This document shows, piece by piece, positions 16,675-24,837 of a stretch of DNA of 39,372 nt. The DNA is taken from the NCBI GenBank assembly GCA_024681855.1, contig JAILAB010000052.1:1-39372 (forward strand), written 5' to 3'. The first letter of the stretch is position 1. Each line of letters opens with the position of its first letter. The notes under the pieces are model-generated. The model searched no databases. It worked only from the letters and a program-made list of their open reading frames with translations, and was not told where the DNA came from. Made by a program: the position numbers and the translations under genes. This DNA is from Elusimicrobiales bacterium. GTDB taxonomy: Bacteria > Elusimicrobiota > Elusimicrobia > Elusimicrobiales > UBA9959.

Positions 16675-17094
16675 ATGTCAGCAAAACTTATAAGACAATA
16701 CACTGTTTTTATACCAAATGCGCCTGGAGCGCTCTCAAAATTTGTTGAGATATTTTACAATGCTGGCATGAATATTGTCGGCATAGCATCTGAAGTGCGC
16801 GATGATTCTGGCGTAGTTAGAGTAGCCATTGATGATGAAGGGCAGATAAGCAAGGTAATAACTGATGCCGGTTTTACCACAATAGAAACTCTAATGATTT
16901 CCTATGAATTTCCTTCTGACCGTTCCGGCAATCTTTATAAGCTTACGAAAGCCCTAAACAAGCATGGAATCAACATCACTACTGTATACGGCACTTCATT
17001 TAAAGGGGACAAAGGCCGTATTATGTTTAATGTTTCTGATACTGAGAAAGCCTTGAAAGTGATAAAAGAAGAAATAGACGGAGAAAAAGAATAA
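16675..17094 (+). CDS. Tandem ACT-domain protein
   Basis: 139 aa, made of two ACT domains (about 8-70 and 75-135). The first opens YTVFIPNAPGALSKFVEIFYNAGMNI, a typical ACT strand-helix pattern; the second contains SGNLYKLTKALNKHGINI. Free-standing ACT pairs bind amino acids or other small ligands and regulate metabolism; the ligand cannot be read from sequence. The ATG follows GGAG with 8 nt spacing. It is transcribed alone and ends at a terminator shared with ettA. Confidence 0.8.
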   Translation: MSAKLIRQYTVFIPNAPGALSKFVEIFYNAGMNIVGIASEVRDDSGVVRVAIDDEGQISKVITDAGFTTIETLMISYEFPSDRSGNLYKLTKALNKHGINITTVYGTSFKGDKGRIMFNVSDTEKALKVIKEEIDGEKE

Positions 17095-17120
17095 TCATTA
17101 TTCCTTGCAAAAACAAAAAA

Positions 17121-17139
17121 GCCTCGCAGCAAACGAGGC
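17121..17139. terminator. Bidirectional terminator between the ACT gene and ettA
   Basis: Stem GCCTCG / CGAGGC with a 7-nt loop, A-run before and T-run after. It lies 26 nt past the ACT stop and 86 nt past the ettA stop on the other strand, so it can serve both converging genes. Confidence 0.85.
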
Positions 17140-17225
17140 TTTTTTATTTTATGGCTTTTCATATATTTCGTGAAAAGACAAATATTCGCCCTGTGAAAAA
17201 GCGAAAGACACAAAAAACAGTCATT

Positions 17226-18917
17226 TCACGGGCGGGTAAGCTTTTTGTATTTTATGCGGTGAGGCACAATCTCGCTGCGGCCAAGACGCTCAAGCCTGGC
17301 TTTTTCATAATCAGAGAAATTACCCTCAAACCATGTGACTTTGCTGTCGCCCTCAAAAGCCAGAATATGCGTGGCTATGCGGTCCAGGAACCAGCGGTCA
17401 TGGCTTATAACCACGGCGCAGCCGCCGAAATTTTCCAGAGCTTCCTCAAGCGCACGCATGGTATTCACATCAAGGTCATTTGTCGGCTCGTCAAGAAGAA
17501 GGACATTTCCTCCTTCCTTAAGCATAACCGCCAGATGAACACGGTTTCTTTCGCCGCCGGAAAGATTATCCACTATTTTCTGCTGATCCTGCCCGGTGAA
17601 ATTGAAACGGGCCACATATGCGCGGGAATTTACTTCCATTTTGCCAAGTTTAACAATATCAAGCCCGCCGGAAATAACCTCCCAGACATTCTTTCCGGGA
17701 GTAAGCGTTGAGCGGTGCTGGTCCGCATAGCACAGTTTCACGCTTTCGCCGACCTTAAATTCCCCGGAATCCGGTTTTTCCTCACCGGTTATCATCTTGA
17801 AAAGAGTGGTCTTTCCTGCACCGTTCGGGCCTATGACGCCTACAATACCTCCCGCCGGGAGAGAGAAATTCATATCTTCCACAAGGAGTTTGTCCCCGAA
17901 ACCTTTTGTAACATGCTTTGCCTCTATAACGAGGTTTCCGAGGCGCGGCCCCGGCGGTATGTATATCTCCAGGTCCTTGGCCAGTTTCTCATTTTCCTGT
18001 TCAAGCAGGTTTTCATACGCGGTTATACGCGCTTTGGACTTGGCCTGTCTCGCGCGCGGGCTCATGCGTATCCATTCCAGTTCACGCTGCAGCGTACGCT
18101 GCCTGTCGCTTTCCGCTTTTTCCTCAACGCGCAGGCGTTCTTCCTTCTGTTTAAGCCATGAGGAGTAATTGCCTTTCCACGGAATGCCGTGTCCGCGGTC
18201 AAGTTCCAGAATCCAGCCGGCAACATTATCAAGGAAATATCTGTCATGAGTAACAGCAATTACCGTACCTTTATAATGGCGCAGATGCTGCTCCAGCCAT
18301 GCCACGGCCTCGGCGTCAAGATGATTTGTAGGTTCGTCAAGAAGAAGAATGTCCGGCTCCTGCAGCAGCAGGCGGCATAATGCCACGCGGCGGCGCTCAC
18401 CGCCGGAAATATTCTTAACCAGCGTATCAGGCGGCGGGCAGCCCAAGGCATCCATGGCTAGTTCAAGACGGGAATCTATGTCCCATGCGTCAAGCGCATC
18501 TATTTTTTCCTGGGCCTTTGCCTGCTTCTCCAGGACTTTTTCCATTTCCTCAGGTTCCATGGGTTCCGCCAGCCTGTCACTAAGTTCATTGAACTCTTTA
18601 AGGGCAGCCATGGCCTCCGGCAGGCCTTCCTCCGCTATCTGCCTTACGGTTTTCTCCGGGTCCAGCTGCGGTTCCTGATCAAGCATACCAACGGTATAAC
18701 CGGGGGAAAGGACTGTCTCACCGTGAAAATCCTTATCTTTGCCTGCAAGTATTTTCAGCAGAGAGCTTTTCCCTGCCCCATTAAGGCCTAATACGCCTAT
18801 TTTAGCACCATAAAAATAGGAAAGGTAAATTTCCTTCAGCACCTGTTTTTTGCCGAAGAATTTACTAACTCCCACCATGGAGTAAATAACTTTATTGTCT
18901 GGTTGTTTTTCTGCCAT
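17226..18917 (-). CDS. ettA: EttA-like ABC-F translation factor
   Basis: 563 aa; E. coli EttA has 555. Two ABC cassettes without membrane segments: Walker A GLNGAGKS (44-51) and GPNGAGKT in the second half, signatures NISGGERRR and NLSGGERNR, and Walker B LLLDEPTNHLD and LLLDEPTNDLD. The helical arm insertion in the first cassette (about 105-150) and the charged linker with NEKLAKDLEIYIPPGPRLG fit EttA rather than Uup or antibiotic-resistance ABC-Fs. EttA binds the ribosomal E site and gates the first peptide bond by ADP/ATP ratio. The gene appears richer in G+C at third positions than several neighbours, which may simply reflect high expression. Confidence 0.93.
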   Translation of the reverse strand: MAEKQPDNKVIYSMVGVSKFFGKKQVLKEIYLSYFYGAKIGVLGLNGAGKSSLLKILAGKDKDFHGETVLSPGYTVGMLDQEPQLDPEKTVRQIAEEGLPEAMAALKEFNELSDRLAEPMEPEEMEKVLEKQAKAQEKIDALDAWDIDSRLELAMDALGCPPPDTLVKNISGGERRRVALCRLLLQEPDILLLDEPTNHLDAEAVAWLEQHLRHYKGTVIAVTHDRYFLDNVAGWILELDRGHGIPWKGNYSSWLKQKEERLRVEEKAESDRQRTLQRELEWIRMSPRARQAKSKARITAYENLLEQENEKLAKDLEIYIPPGPRLGNLVIEAKHVTKGFGDKLLVEDMNFSLPAGGIVGVIGPNGAGKTTLFKMITGEEKPDSGEFKVGESVKLCYADQHRSTLTPGKNVWEVISGGLDIVKLGKMEVNSRAYVARFNFTGQDQQKIVDNLSGGERNRVHLAVMLKEGGNVLLLDEPTNDLDVNTMRALEEALENFGGCAVVISHDRWFLDRIATHILAFEGDSKVTWFEGNFSDYEKARLERLGRSEIVPHRIKYKKLTRP

Positions 18918-18965
18918 CTGTAAATCCTCAAAATTTATTCTTGTTCAAATATTCATTACTTTTTT

Positions 18966-18994
18966 ATTTTATTATTATTTATGCAAAAAGACAA
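18966..18994 (-). promoter_or_regulatory. Probable promoter of ettA
   Basis: On the minus strand TTGTCT (18989-18994), a 17-bp spacer and TAAAAT (18966-18971), giving a leader of about 40 nt before the ettA ATG. Confidence 0.5.
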
Positions 18995-19007
18995 AGATTT
19001 TTTTCTC

Positions 19008-19035
19008 TTGATATAGCATTAATAAATGCTATAAT
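19008..19035 (+). promoter_or_regulatory. Strong promoter of the yrbL-like gene with embedded palindrome
   Basis: TTGATA (19008-19013), a 16-bp spacer and consensus TATAAT (19030-19035). The perfect inverted repeat ATAGCATT-N4-AATGCTAT (19013-19032) fills the spacer and touches both boxes, the layout of a repressor or MerR-type activator operator. Transcription start is predicted near 19042, about 57 nt before the gene. Confidence 0.65.
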
Positions 19036-19098
19036 GATTTGGATTTAAAATTATTTTTTACTTTACGGTAGACTAATAATAAAAAATGACATAACAAA

Positions 19099-19686
19099 AT
19101 GATGATACACTTAAACCCTCATGAATACATAGCAAAAGGCACACATAAAAAAATTTATATTCATCCGCTATTTCCGGACAGATGCATAAAACAAGCTTAT
19201 AATATAAAAGGCATAAGGGATCTCATTAGGGAAGGCAATTATCTAAAGCACAAAAAATCTTCATGTCTGCCAAAATACCATGGGCTGGCCAGCACTAACC
19301 TGGGCTTGCTTCCAGTCTTTGATTATATAACTGATTACGACGGAACACACTGCAAAAACATAACAGCAGAGCTGTCAATGCCTTATAATAATAGCCAGGA
19401 ATCAATCATAGAGGCTCTAAAAAAATTCAAACAGACAATAATCAAAGACAGCATTGTATGCCTTGAGCTTTTTCCAGCAAACCTTGCATTAAGGAACAAT
19501 GGGGATAAAACATACAGCATATACATAATTGATTTGGGGGATTCTTCAAGGGGACTGCACCTGGAATATTTTTGTCCTGCGACAAGAAAAAAACATATGC
19601 GCAGGCGATGGAACAATCTGATGCTAATGCTGATAAAAACAAGCTGCGAACACCTCTTGCCAAGCCTCAGAAATCTGATAGAATAA
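19099..19686 (+). CDS. YrbL-family protein (PhoP-regulated, kinase-like fold)
   Basis: 195 aa. The pattern IAKGTHKKIYIHPLFPDRCIK, then LIREGNYLKH, LPKYHGLASTNLG and VFDYITDYDG fits the YrbL/PF10707 family, which resembles a small protein- or aminoglycoside-kinase fold. CLELFPANLALRNN and IYIIDLGDS sit where the catalytic loop (usually HxDxxxxN) and metal-binding Asp would be; the loop Asp is not conserved, so kinase activity is uncertain. In enterobacteria YrbL is under PhoP control with unknown function. No Shine-Dalgarno is visible before the ATG. The gene is A+T-rich and stands alone, divergent from ettA. Confidence 0.7.
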   Translation: MMIHLNPHEYIAKGTHKKIYIHPLFPDRCIKQAYNIKGIRDLIREGNYLKHKKSSCLPKYHGLASTNLGLLPVFDYITDYDGTHCKNITAELSMPYNNSQESIIEALKKFKQTIIKDSIVCLELFPANLALRNNGDKTYSIYIIDLGDSSRGLHLEYFCPATRKKHMRRRWNNLMLMLIKTSCEHLLPSLRNLIE

Positions 19687-19789
19687 TATAGAAATGCATA
19701 TATATTTAAAAGCAGGACTATTGCAAACTATTTAATATTGCCTTAAGAACTGTCCCGGTAAAATTATAAAATGTCATAGGAGAAAAGAA

Positions 19790-20167
19790 ATGACAGAGGT
19801 AGCAGGAGCTGTAATAAAAAAAGATGGAAAAACCTTAATATGCCGCCGCCCGGCAAATAAAAGCTGCGCGCTTTTATGGGAATTTCCGGGAGGCAAGCAA
19901 GAAAAAGGCGAGACTTTAGAGCAGGCCCTTGCCCGCGAGTGCATGGAAGAGCTCGGAATAGAAATATCAGTAGGGAAACAGCTCCATGAAACCGTTTATG
20001 AATATCCTGAAAGGAAACTGCGCCTGCATTTCTTCGCTGCCAAGATAACAGGCGGCAAACTATCAAAAAAAGAGCATGCGGAAATAAGATGGGTGCTTCC
20101 TGAGGAAATTGCAAAATTTGAATTCTGCCCTTCCGACAAAGAGTTTATAGAATCTTACAAATTCTAA
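19790..20167 (+). CDS. MutT-type Nudix hydrolase
   Basis: 125 aa. The Nudix box is complete at residues 35-57: G-x5-E-x7-REXXEEXG (GKQEKGE ... RECMEELGI). The length and the start EVAGAVIKKDGKTLICRR are typical of MutT / CTP pyrophosphohydrolase proteins, which clear 8-oxo-dGTP or odd nucleotides from the pool; the true substrate cannot be told from sequence. AGGAG precedes the ATG at 8 nt. It converges with the radical SAM gene, with only 12 nt between their stop codons. Confidence 0.88.
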   Translation: MTEVAGAVIKKDGKTLICRRPANKSCALLWEFPGGKQEKGETLEQALARECMEELGIEISVGKQLHETVYEYPERKLRLHFFAAKITGGKLSKKEHAEIRWVLPEEIAKFEFCPSDKEFIESYKF

Positions 20168-20179
20168 AACAGGCAGCTT

Positions 20180-21847
20180 TTACAGCGGCGGCAATTCCTT
20201 GGCTGCCCATTTCTGATAAATTGGGAAGCCTTCAGTTTCCTCTTTCCTTGCCATAAGATATTCTTCCCAATGCTTTCTGAACAAAGAATCATTTCCCATA
20301 TTCTTAGCGCATTTCGCAAGATAATAGTATACAAGGAAAGAAGAATGGCATAGCGGATTTTGAAAAAATTCATAAGCCTCTTTCCATCGTCCGGCACGGA
20401 AATAGCGATTGTTTTCAAAATTAAGCAGTTTCGGATAAGAATAATACAGATATTGAATTAATTCCTTTGAAAAATCAGGCGTTGAAATTGCCGCATCCTC
20501 ATACCTTGACATAAGTTCGCCGGAAGTATAGCCTTTCTCAATACACATATCCCAAAGCTCACTGCCCGGAAGCGGGGTTACAACCCATACAATATAAACA
20601 TCAATATCCATAGTCTTCAATCTGGACAAGCCTTTCATCATGGAGCGAATTGTTTCTCCCGGAAAACCAAGCAATACGGTACCGGCAGCAAGTATTCCAT
20701 GATTGTGCAGATGCTTTATGGTTTCTTCCGCCCGATTCAAATTTGAAGGCTTATGTATGATATTGGTAAGAGTGTCCTGATTTCCGTTCTCAATATTAAC
20801 CTCTACGACTTTTATGCCAGCATAAGCAAAAGCCTCTGCGACCTCATCATCTATGGCAAAAAATGCCGGCGTAGGAACAGTAGCAGTCCAGCCATGGTCA
20901 CCTATAAAACGCAAAGCTTCTATAGCCCCCCTTCTATTATAAAGGAAAGAATCATCAAAAAAAACGAAATGAGTTACTCCATACTTCTGATTATAAAACA
21001 GAATGTCTGCCTTTATTCTTTCCGCGCTATTGTGGCGCACGCGATGCCCGTGAACATTCTGGGAAGCGCAGAATATGCATCTGTTAGGACAGCCTCTGGT
21101 AGGAAACATCATTATTTCCTTCCCTTGCACTGCTTCGCTGCGGAAAATAAGGTCATTTGGAATAAAATAATCCTCTTTAAACACCAAAAGATCTGCATTT
21201 ATTGGAGGAATTTCATCCAGATCCTCTATAAACTCATAGCCAGGCTTAAAGCCTTCTGCCAGCTTTTTCTCTGTAAGCCATGACTTTGACTCCGCAAGAA
21301 AAGATTCAATGTTCCCTTCCATTGCGGCGCGGCACAAATTCAAAAAAGGAATTTCTCCTTCCGCAAAACAAATTGCAGATATTGCGGCATTGTTTGAGAA
21401 TATCCGCTCCGGCAAAGCAGCAGCCAAATGGCCGCCAGCAGTGATTAAAGCGTCAGGAAATATTTCCGCGGCAGCTGCAGAATACTCAGAAAGACCGGAA
21501 TAACAGCCATTAAACATGCATGAGAAACCGATTATGTCCGGATTAAACTCTTTTAATGACTCAAGGCTTTTTCTTACAAACTCCTCATATTTCAGAGGCC
21601 TTTCAAATATAGCTGAATTTAACCGCAGCAAATAAGAACTGGTATCAAAAATTTTTATTTCCGTGTTTGGAAGATATTTCTGAACATAAGCGGCTATAGC
21701 TAAAGGGCCATTAGGAAGGCCCGGAGTAACCAAATGCAAATTCATGCGATATTTGCCATCAGGCAGATCATCCCATCTCATTACATGATCATAGGAAAGC
21801 GGCAAGGGCATTATAAAAAGCAGCTTAAGCTTATCTTTCTTCTGCAT
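20180..21847 (-). CDS. B12-binding-type radical SAM protein of unknown substrate
   Basis: 555 aa from the ATG of MQKKDKLKLLF; a TTG start at 21898 is possible. The N-terminal half (about 8-180) has a Rossmann-like cobalamin-binding-domain pattern (IIGFSCMFNG, ALITAGGHLAAALPERIF) but lacks the DxHxxG cobalamin motif. The radical SAM core carries the [4Fe-4S] triad C253-x3-C257-x2-C260 in RGCPNRCIFC and VVEVNIENGNQDTLTNIIHK further on. The last 90 residues are helical and not recognised. Members modify lipids, antibiotics, tRNA or cofactors; neighbours give only an envelope hint. No ribosome binding site; a TATAAT ends 7 nt before the ATG. Confidence 0.85.
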   Translation of the reverse strand: MQKKDKLKLLFIMPLPLSYDHVMRWDDLPDGKYRMNLHLVTPGLPNGPLAIAAYVQKYLPNTEIKIFDTSSYLLRLNSAIFERPLKYEEFVRKSLESLKEFNPDIIGFSCMFNGCYSGLSEYSAAAAEIFPDALITAGGHLAAALPERIFSNNAAISAICFAEGEIPFLNLCRAAMEGNIESFLAESKSWLTEKKLAEGFKPGYEFIEDLDEIPPINADLLVFKEDYFIPNDLIFRSEAVQGKEIMMFPTRGCPNRCIFCASQNVHGHRVRHNSAERIKADILFYNQKYGVTHFVFFDDSFLYNRRGAIEALRFIGDHGWTATVPTPAFFAIDDEVAEAFAYAGIKVVEVNIENGNQDTLTNIIHKPSNLNRAEETIKHLHNHGILAAGTVLLGFPGETIRSMMKGLSRLKTMDIDVYIVWVVTPLPGSELWDMCIEKGYTSGELMSRYEDAAISTPDFSKELIQYLYYSYPKLLNFENNRYFRAGRWKEAYEFFQNPLCHSSFLVYYYLAKCAKNMGNDSLFRKHWEEYLMARKEETEGFPIYQKWAAKELPPL

Positions 21848-21970
21848 AAAAAATATTATATTAGTTTTAGGAAAGAAAAAAAATTGACTGTTAGGCAAAA
21901 AAAGTTAAGGAAGCCTTGCGACCATAAACGAGCTTAAACCCTAAAGAACAAATAATATAAAATAATACAC

Positions 21971-24049
21971 ATGAAGATTTTATCCAAGATACTGCCTCCA
22001 TGGCTATACGGCCCTATCAAATATATATTAGGAAGCCTTGTTTTTCTTTCGCTTCTGCGAGCTGTTTTCCTTTTCGCATACCGTTCATTCATTCCTCCTG
22101 ATTCAGCGCATGAAATAGCGAAGTCATTCTATATTGGAATGAAATTTGACTTGCGCTTACTCTGCATATCCGCGCTTCCGCTCATTCTATTCTGTCTTTT
22201 CGCATGGTTCTTTAAAAAGCTGCGCAAAGCAAAAACATTTTTTATATGGCTTTATTCATTATATGCCTGCCTGCTGCTGCTTATATATTTCGTGGACTTC
22301 GGCTATTACGCATATCTTAACACCAGGCTTAACTCGTTCATTCTGTCCTTTGCGCAGAACCCGCTTATATCGCTTCACATGGTGTGGGAATCCTATCCGG
22401 TAATCTGGGGCCTGCTCGGCCTTGCCGTTTTCGGCTGGGGCTCATATATATTTACACGCAGTTGTCTGAATTATGCGTTCGCCAATGACAGGAAATACGG
22501 CTGGAAACTCAATACAGCGCATATCATAACGGCGGTACTGATTACGGCAGCCTGCATATACGGCCAGGTTTCCGCCTATCCGCTGCGCTGGAGCAATGCA
22601 TATCACTCAACAAACAATTTCATCTGCGATCTTACGGCAAACCCGATACTGAATTTTGCCAGCACATATTCCTTCTCAAAGAATGACGGATATGATGAAG
22701 CCGCTGTGCGCAGGCATTATGATACGGTTGCAAAATTCCTTAATGTGAATAATCCGGACAGGGAAAAACTGAATTTTGAAAGGACTGTCCCGGCGGATCC
22801 AAAAAAACCGCAGCGGGATTACAATGTGGTTTTTGTCTTCATGGAATCCCTGGCATGGAACAAAACATCAATTTCGCTTAATTCTCAGAACGGACTTGAC
22901 CCTCAGTATCCGGTAAAAAACAATACCGGCATAGACCCTACCCCGTTTGCAAAACAGTTAGCGGACAAATCGCTGCTGTTCACCCGCATTTTCACCCCAA
23001 CCCCCGCCACTGCGAGAGCGGTTTTCGCCACGCTTACCTCACTGCCTGACACATCAAGTTTTGAAAGCAATTCCCGCAACCCGCTTATTGTTGACCAGAG
23101 AATGCTGGGCAATGACCTGAAAGGCTATGACAAATATTATTTCATAGGCGGCAGCGCAAACTGGGGAAACATAAGGGGCATTCTTTCGCATAATATGGAA
23201 GGGCTTAAAATTTATGAGGAGGAAGATTTCCCGATAAGCGAAAGGAACGATGTATGGGGCATTTCGGACCTGTCACTTTTCCGCAAGGCTGATAAAGTAT
23301 TCTCTGAACAGAAAAAGCCGTTCCTTGCTTATATTCAGACCGCAGGATATCACCGGCCTTACACAATTCCGGATGACAATGACGGTTTTACTGAGGAAAA
23401 ACCCGGTGAAGAAACCGTACAGAAATACAGTTTTGGCAGCGTAAAGGAATACAATTCAATGCGCTTTCAGGATTATGCCCTTAAACGTTTCTTTGACATG
23501 GCAAAGGAACATGATTATTTCAAAAAAACAATTTTCGTCATTTACGGCGATCACGGCCTCGCTGCGGCAAGATCAGACAATATGCCGCGCGGCTTCGTGG
23601 AATACAATCTTATAAACAATCATATTCCGCTTATAGTACATGCGGATTTCATAAAACCGCAGATTGTGCGCAAAACAGGCAGCCAGCTTGATATATGGCC
23701 CACAGTAATGGGCCTTATGAACAGGCCTTATTCAACAGGTGCACTGGGCAGGAATATACTTGACCCGAAGAACACCGGCGGGGCATTCATTTTCGGCCTT
23801 CACCGGCAGCCCAACACGGTAAACTTCATACAGGATTATCTGTACTATATGAGCGACCCGGCGGACCCGGAGGGCGGGCATTTCTATGATGTTTCCGGAA
23901 AAGACTGGCAGAAGGACCAGCGGAACAACAAAAAACTGGCCGCAGGCGGCGCAACAGAAAAAATGCCGCAGCTGGCCGAAGGATTCTACGAAACCTCACG
24001 CTGGATAAAATACCATAACAAGAAAAACGAGCCGGCCTTTGCCAAATGA
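21971..24049 (+). CDS. LTA-synthase/sulfatase-family membrane enzyme (COG1368), copy 1
   Basis: 692 aa. About five transmembrane segments lie in residues 17-205, followed by a periplasmic sulfatase-fold domain (about 283-640). Metal and nucleophile positions are visible: E292 (FMES), probable nucleophile T347 (TPATARAVF ... SLP) and GDHG (D527, H528). LtaS-type enzymes move phosphoglycerol from a lipid to an acceptor; relatives transfer phosphoethanolamine or phosphoglycerol to periplasmic glucans in diderms. The exact donor and acceptor are unknown. A TATAAA lies 9 nt before the ATG and no Shine-Dalgarno is seen. The CAT-like gene follows after 95 nt. Confidence 0.85.
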   Translation: MKILSKILPPWLYGPIKYILGSLVFLSLLRAVFLFAYRSFIPPDSAHEIAKSFYIGMKFDLRLLCISALPLILFCLFAWFFKKLRKAKTFFIWLYSLYACLLLLIYFVDFGYYAYLNTRLNSFILSFAQNPLISLHMVWESYPVIWGLLGLAVFGWGSYIFTRSCLNYAFANDRKYGWKLNTAHIITAVLITAACIYGQVSAYPLRWSNAYHSTNNFICDLTANPILNFASTYSFSKNDGYDEAAVRRHYDTVAKFLNVNNPDREKLNFERTVPADPKKPQRDYNVVFVFMESLAWNKTSISLNSQNGLDPQYPVKNNTGIDPTPFAKQLADKSLLFTRIFTPTPATARAVFATLTSLPDTSSFESNSRNPLIVDQRMLGNDLKGYDKYYFIGGSANWGNIRGILSHNMEGLKIYEEEDFPISERNDVWGISDLSLFRKADKVFSEQKKPFLAYIQTAGYHRPYTIPDDNDGFTEEKPGEETVQKYSFGSVKEYNSMRFQDYALKRFFDMAKEHDYFKKTIFVIYGDHGLAAARSDNMPRGFVEYNLINNHIPLIVHADFIKPQIVRKTGSQLDIWPTVMGLMNRPYSTGALGRNILDPKNTGGAFIFGLHRQPNTVNFIQDYLYYMSDPADPEGGHFYDVSGKDWQKDQRNNKKLAAGGATEKMPQLAEGFYETSRWIKYHNKKNEPAFAK

Positions 24050-24144
24050 AAATTATGCTCTGTTTCAATAGCATTGACATATCAATGCCATGAGCGCAGG
24101 CTTACAAAAATATCGTTAATTCCTAAACAGAAACAGGAGAAAGA

Positions 24145-24771
24145 ATGAAAAAATACATAGACCGCAAAACATGGGACAGGGAAGACATTTTTTCATATTT
24201 CATAAACTATGAAAAACCTTTTTTCGTTTTAAATGCGGATATAGACGTATCAGGAGCTTATTGGCAGGCTAAAGAACAGGGAGAAAGTTTTTTCATATTA
24301 TCTTTGCACCGCATAATGAAGGCTGTAAATTCCATAGAAAATCTGCGTTACAGGCTTGAAGGCGAAAATGTCGTTTTATACGACACGACACATGCCGGCC
24401 CTACAATAGGCAGGCCAGACGGAACTTTCGGATTTTCATTTATTGAATATTTTGAAGATTATGATAAATTCCGCAATAATGCGAAGGCTGTGATAGAAAA
24501 AGTAAAAAACATGAAAGGGCTGAACCTTACCCCGGCAAATGACATTCCCAACCAGTTTTATTTCACAGCCGTTCCGTGGATTCCGCTTACGCAGATTGAA
24601 CAGCCCAGGCGCGGAGGGAACGGCACCGGAGCGCCATGCGTTGCCACTTCAAAAATAAAGCATTGCAACGGCAAGGCAATCATGCCGGTATCCATTACAG
24701 CGCATCACAGCCTGGCGGACGGGTGGCATGCCTCGCAGTTTCTGCTCAAAGCGGAAGAGCTTATGAAATAG
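24145..24771 (+). CDS. Chloramphenicol acetyltransferase-fold protein
   Basis: 208 aa, close to the 210-220 of CatA trimeric acetyltransferases. The start RKTWDREDIFSYFINYEKPFF, the middle PWIPLTQ and the catalytic HHSLADG (187-193) belong to the CAT family, with the His that deprotonates the acceptor hydroxyl and the structural Asp. Many chromosomal homologues are not resistance enzymes, and the wider sequence differs from classic CatA. An acetyl acceptor in envelope glycan chemistry is possible given its place between two LTA-synthase-like genes, but that is inference. GGAG lies 6 nt before the ATG. Confidence 0.8.
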   Translation: MKKYIDRKTWDREDIFSYFINYEKPFFVLNADIDVSGAYWQAKEQGESFFILSLHRIMKAVNSIENLRYRLEGENVVLYDTTHAGPTIGRPDGTFGFSFIEYFEDYDKFRNNAKAVIEKVKNMKGLNLTPANDIPNQFYFTAVPWIPLTQIEQPRRGGNGTGAPCVATSKIKHCNGKAIMPVSITAHHSLADGWHASQFLLKAEELMK

Positions 24772-24813
24772 TAAGCCATTAAATAACGCCCTGCTCCCCC
24801 GGCAATAAACAAA

Positions 24814-24830
24814 AGCATTAAAGCAATGCT
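24814..24830 (-). terminator. Weak terminator after the second LTA-synthase-like gene
   Basis: Stem AGCATT / AATGCT with a 5-nt loop; on the minus strand it is followed by TTTTGTTTATT. It lies just past the leftward stop codon and faces the CAT-like gene. The stem is short and A+T-rich, so efficiency is doubtful. Confidence 0.4.
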
Positions 24831-24837
24831 GAAACAA

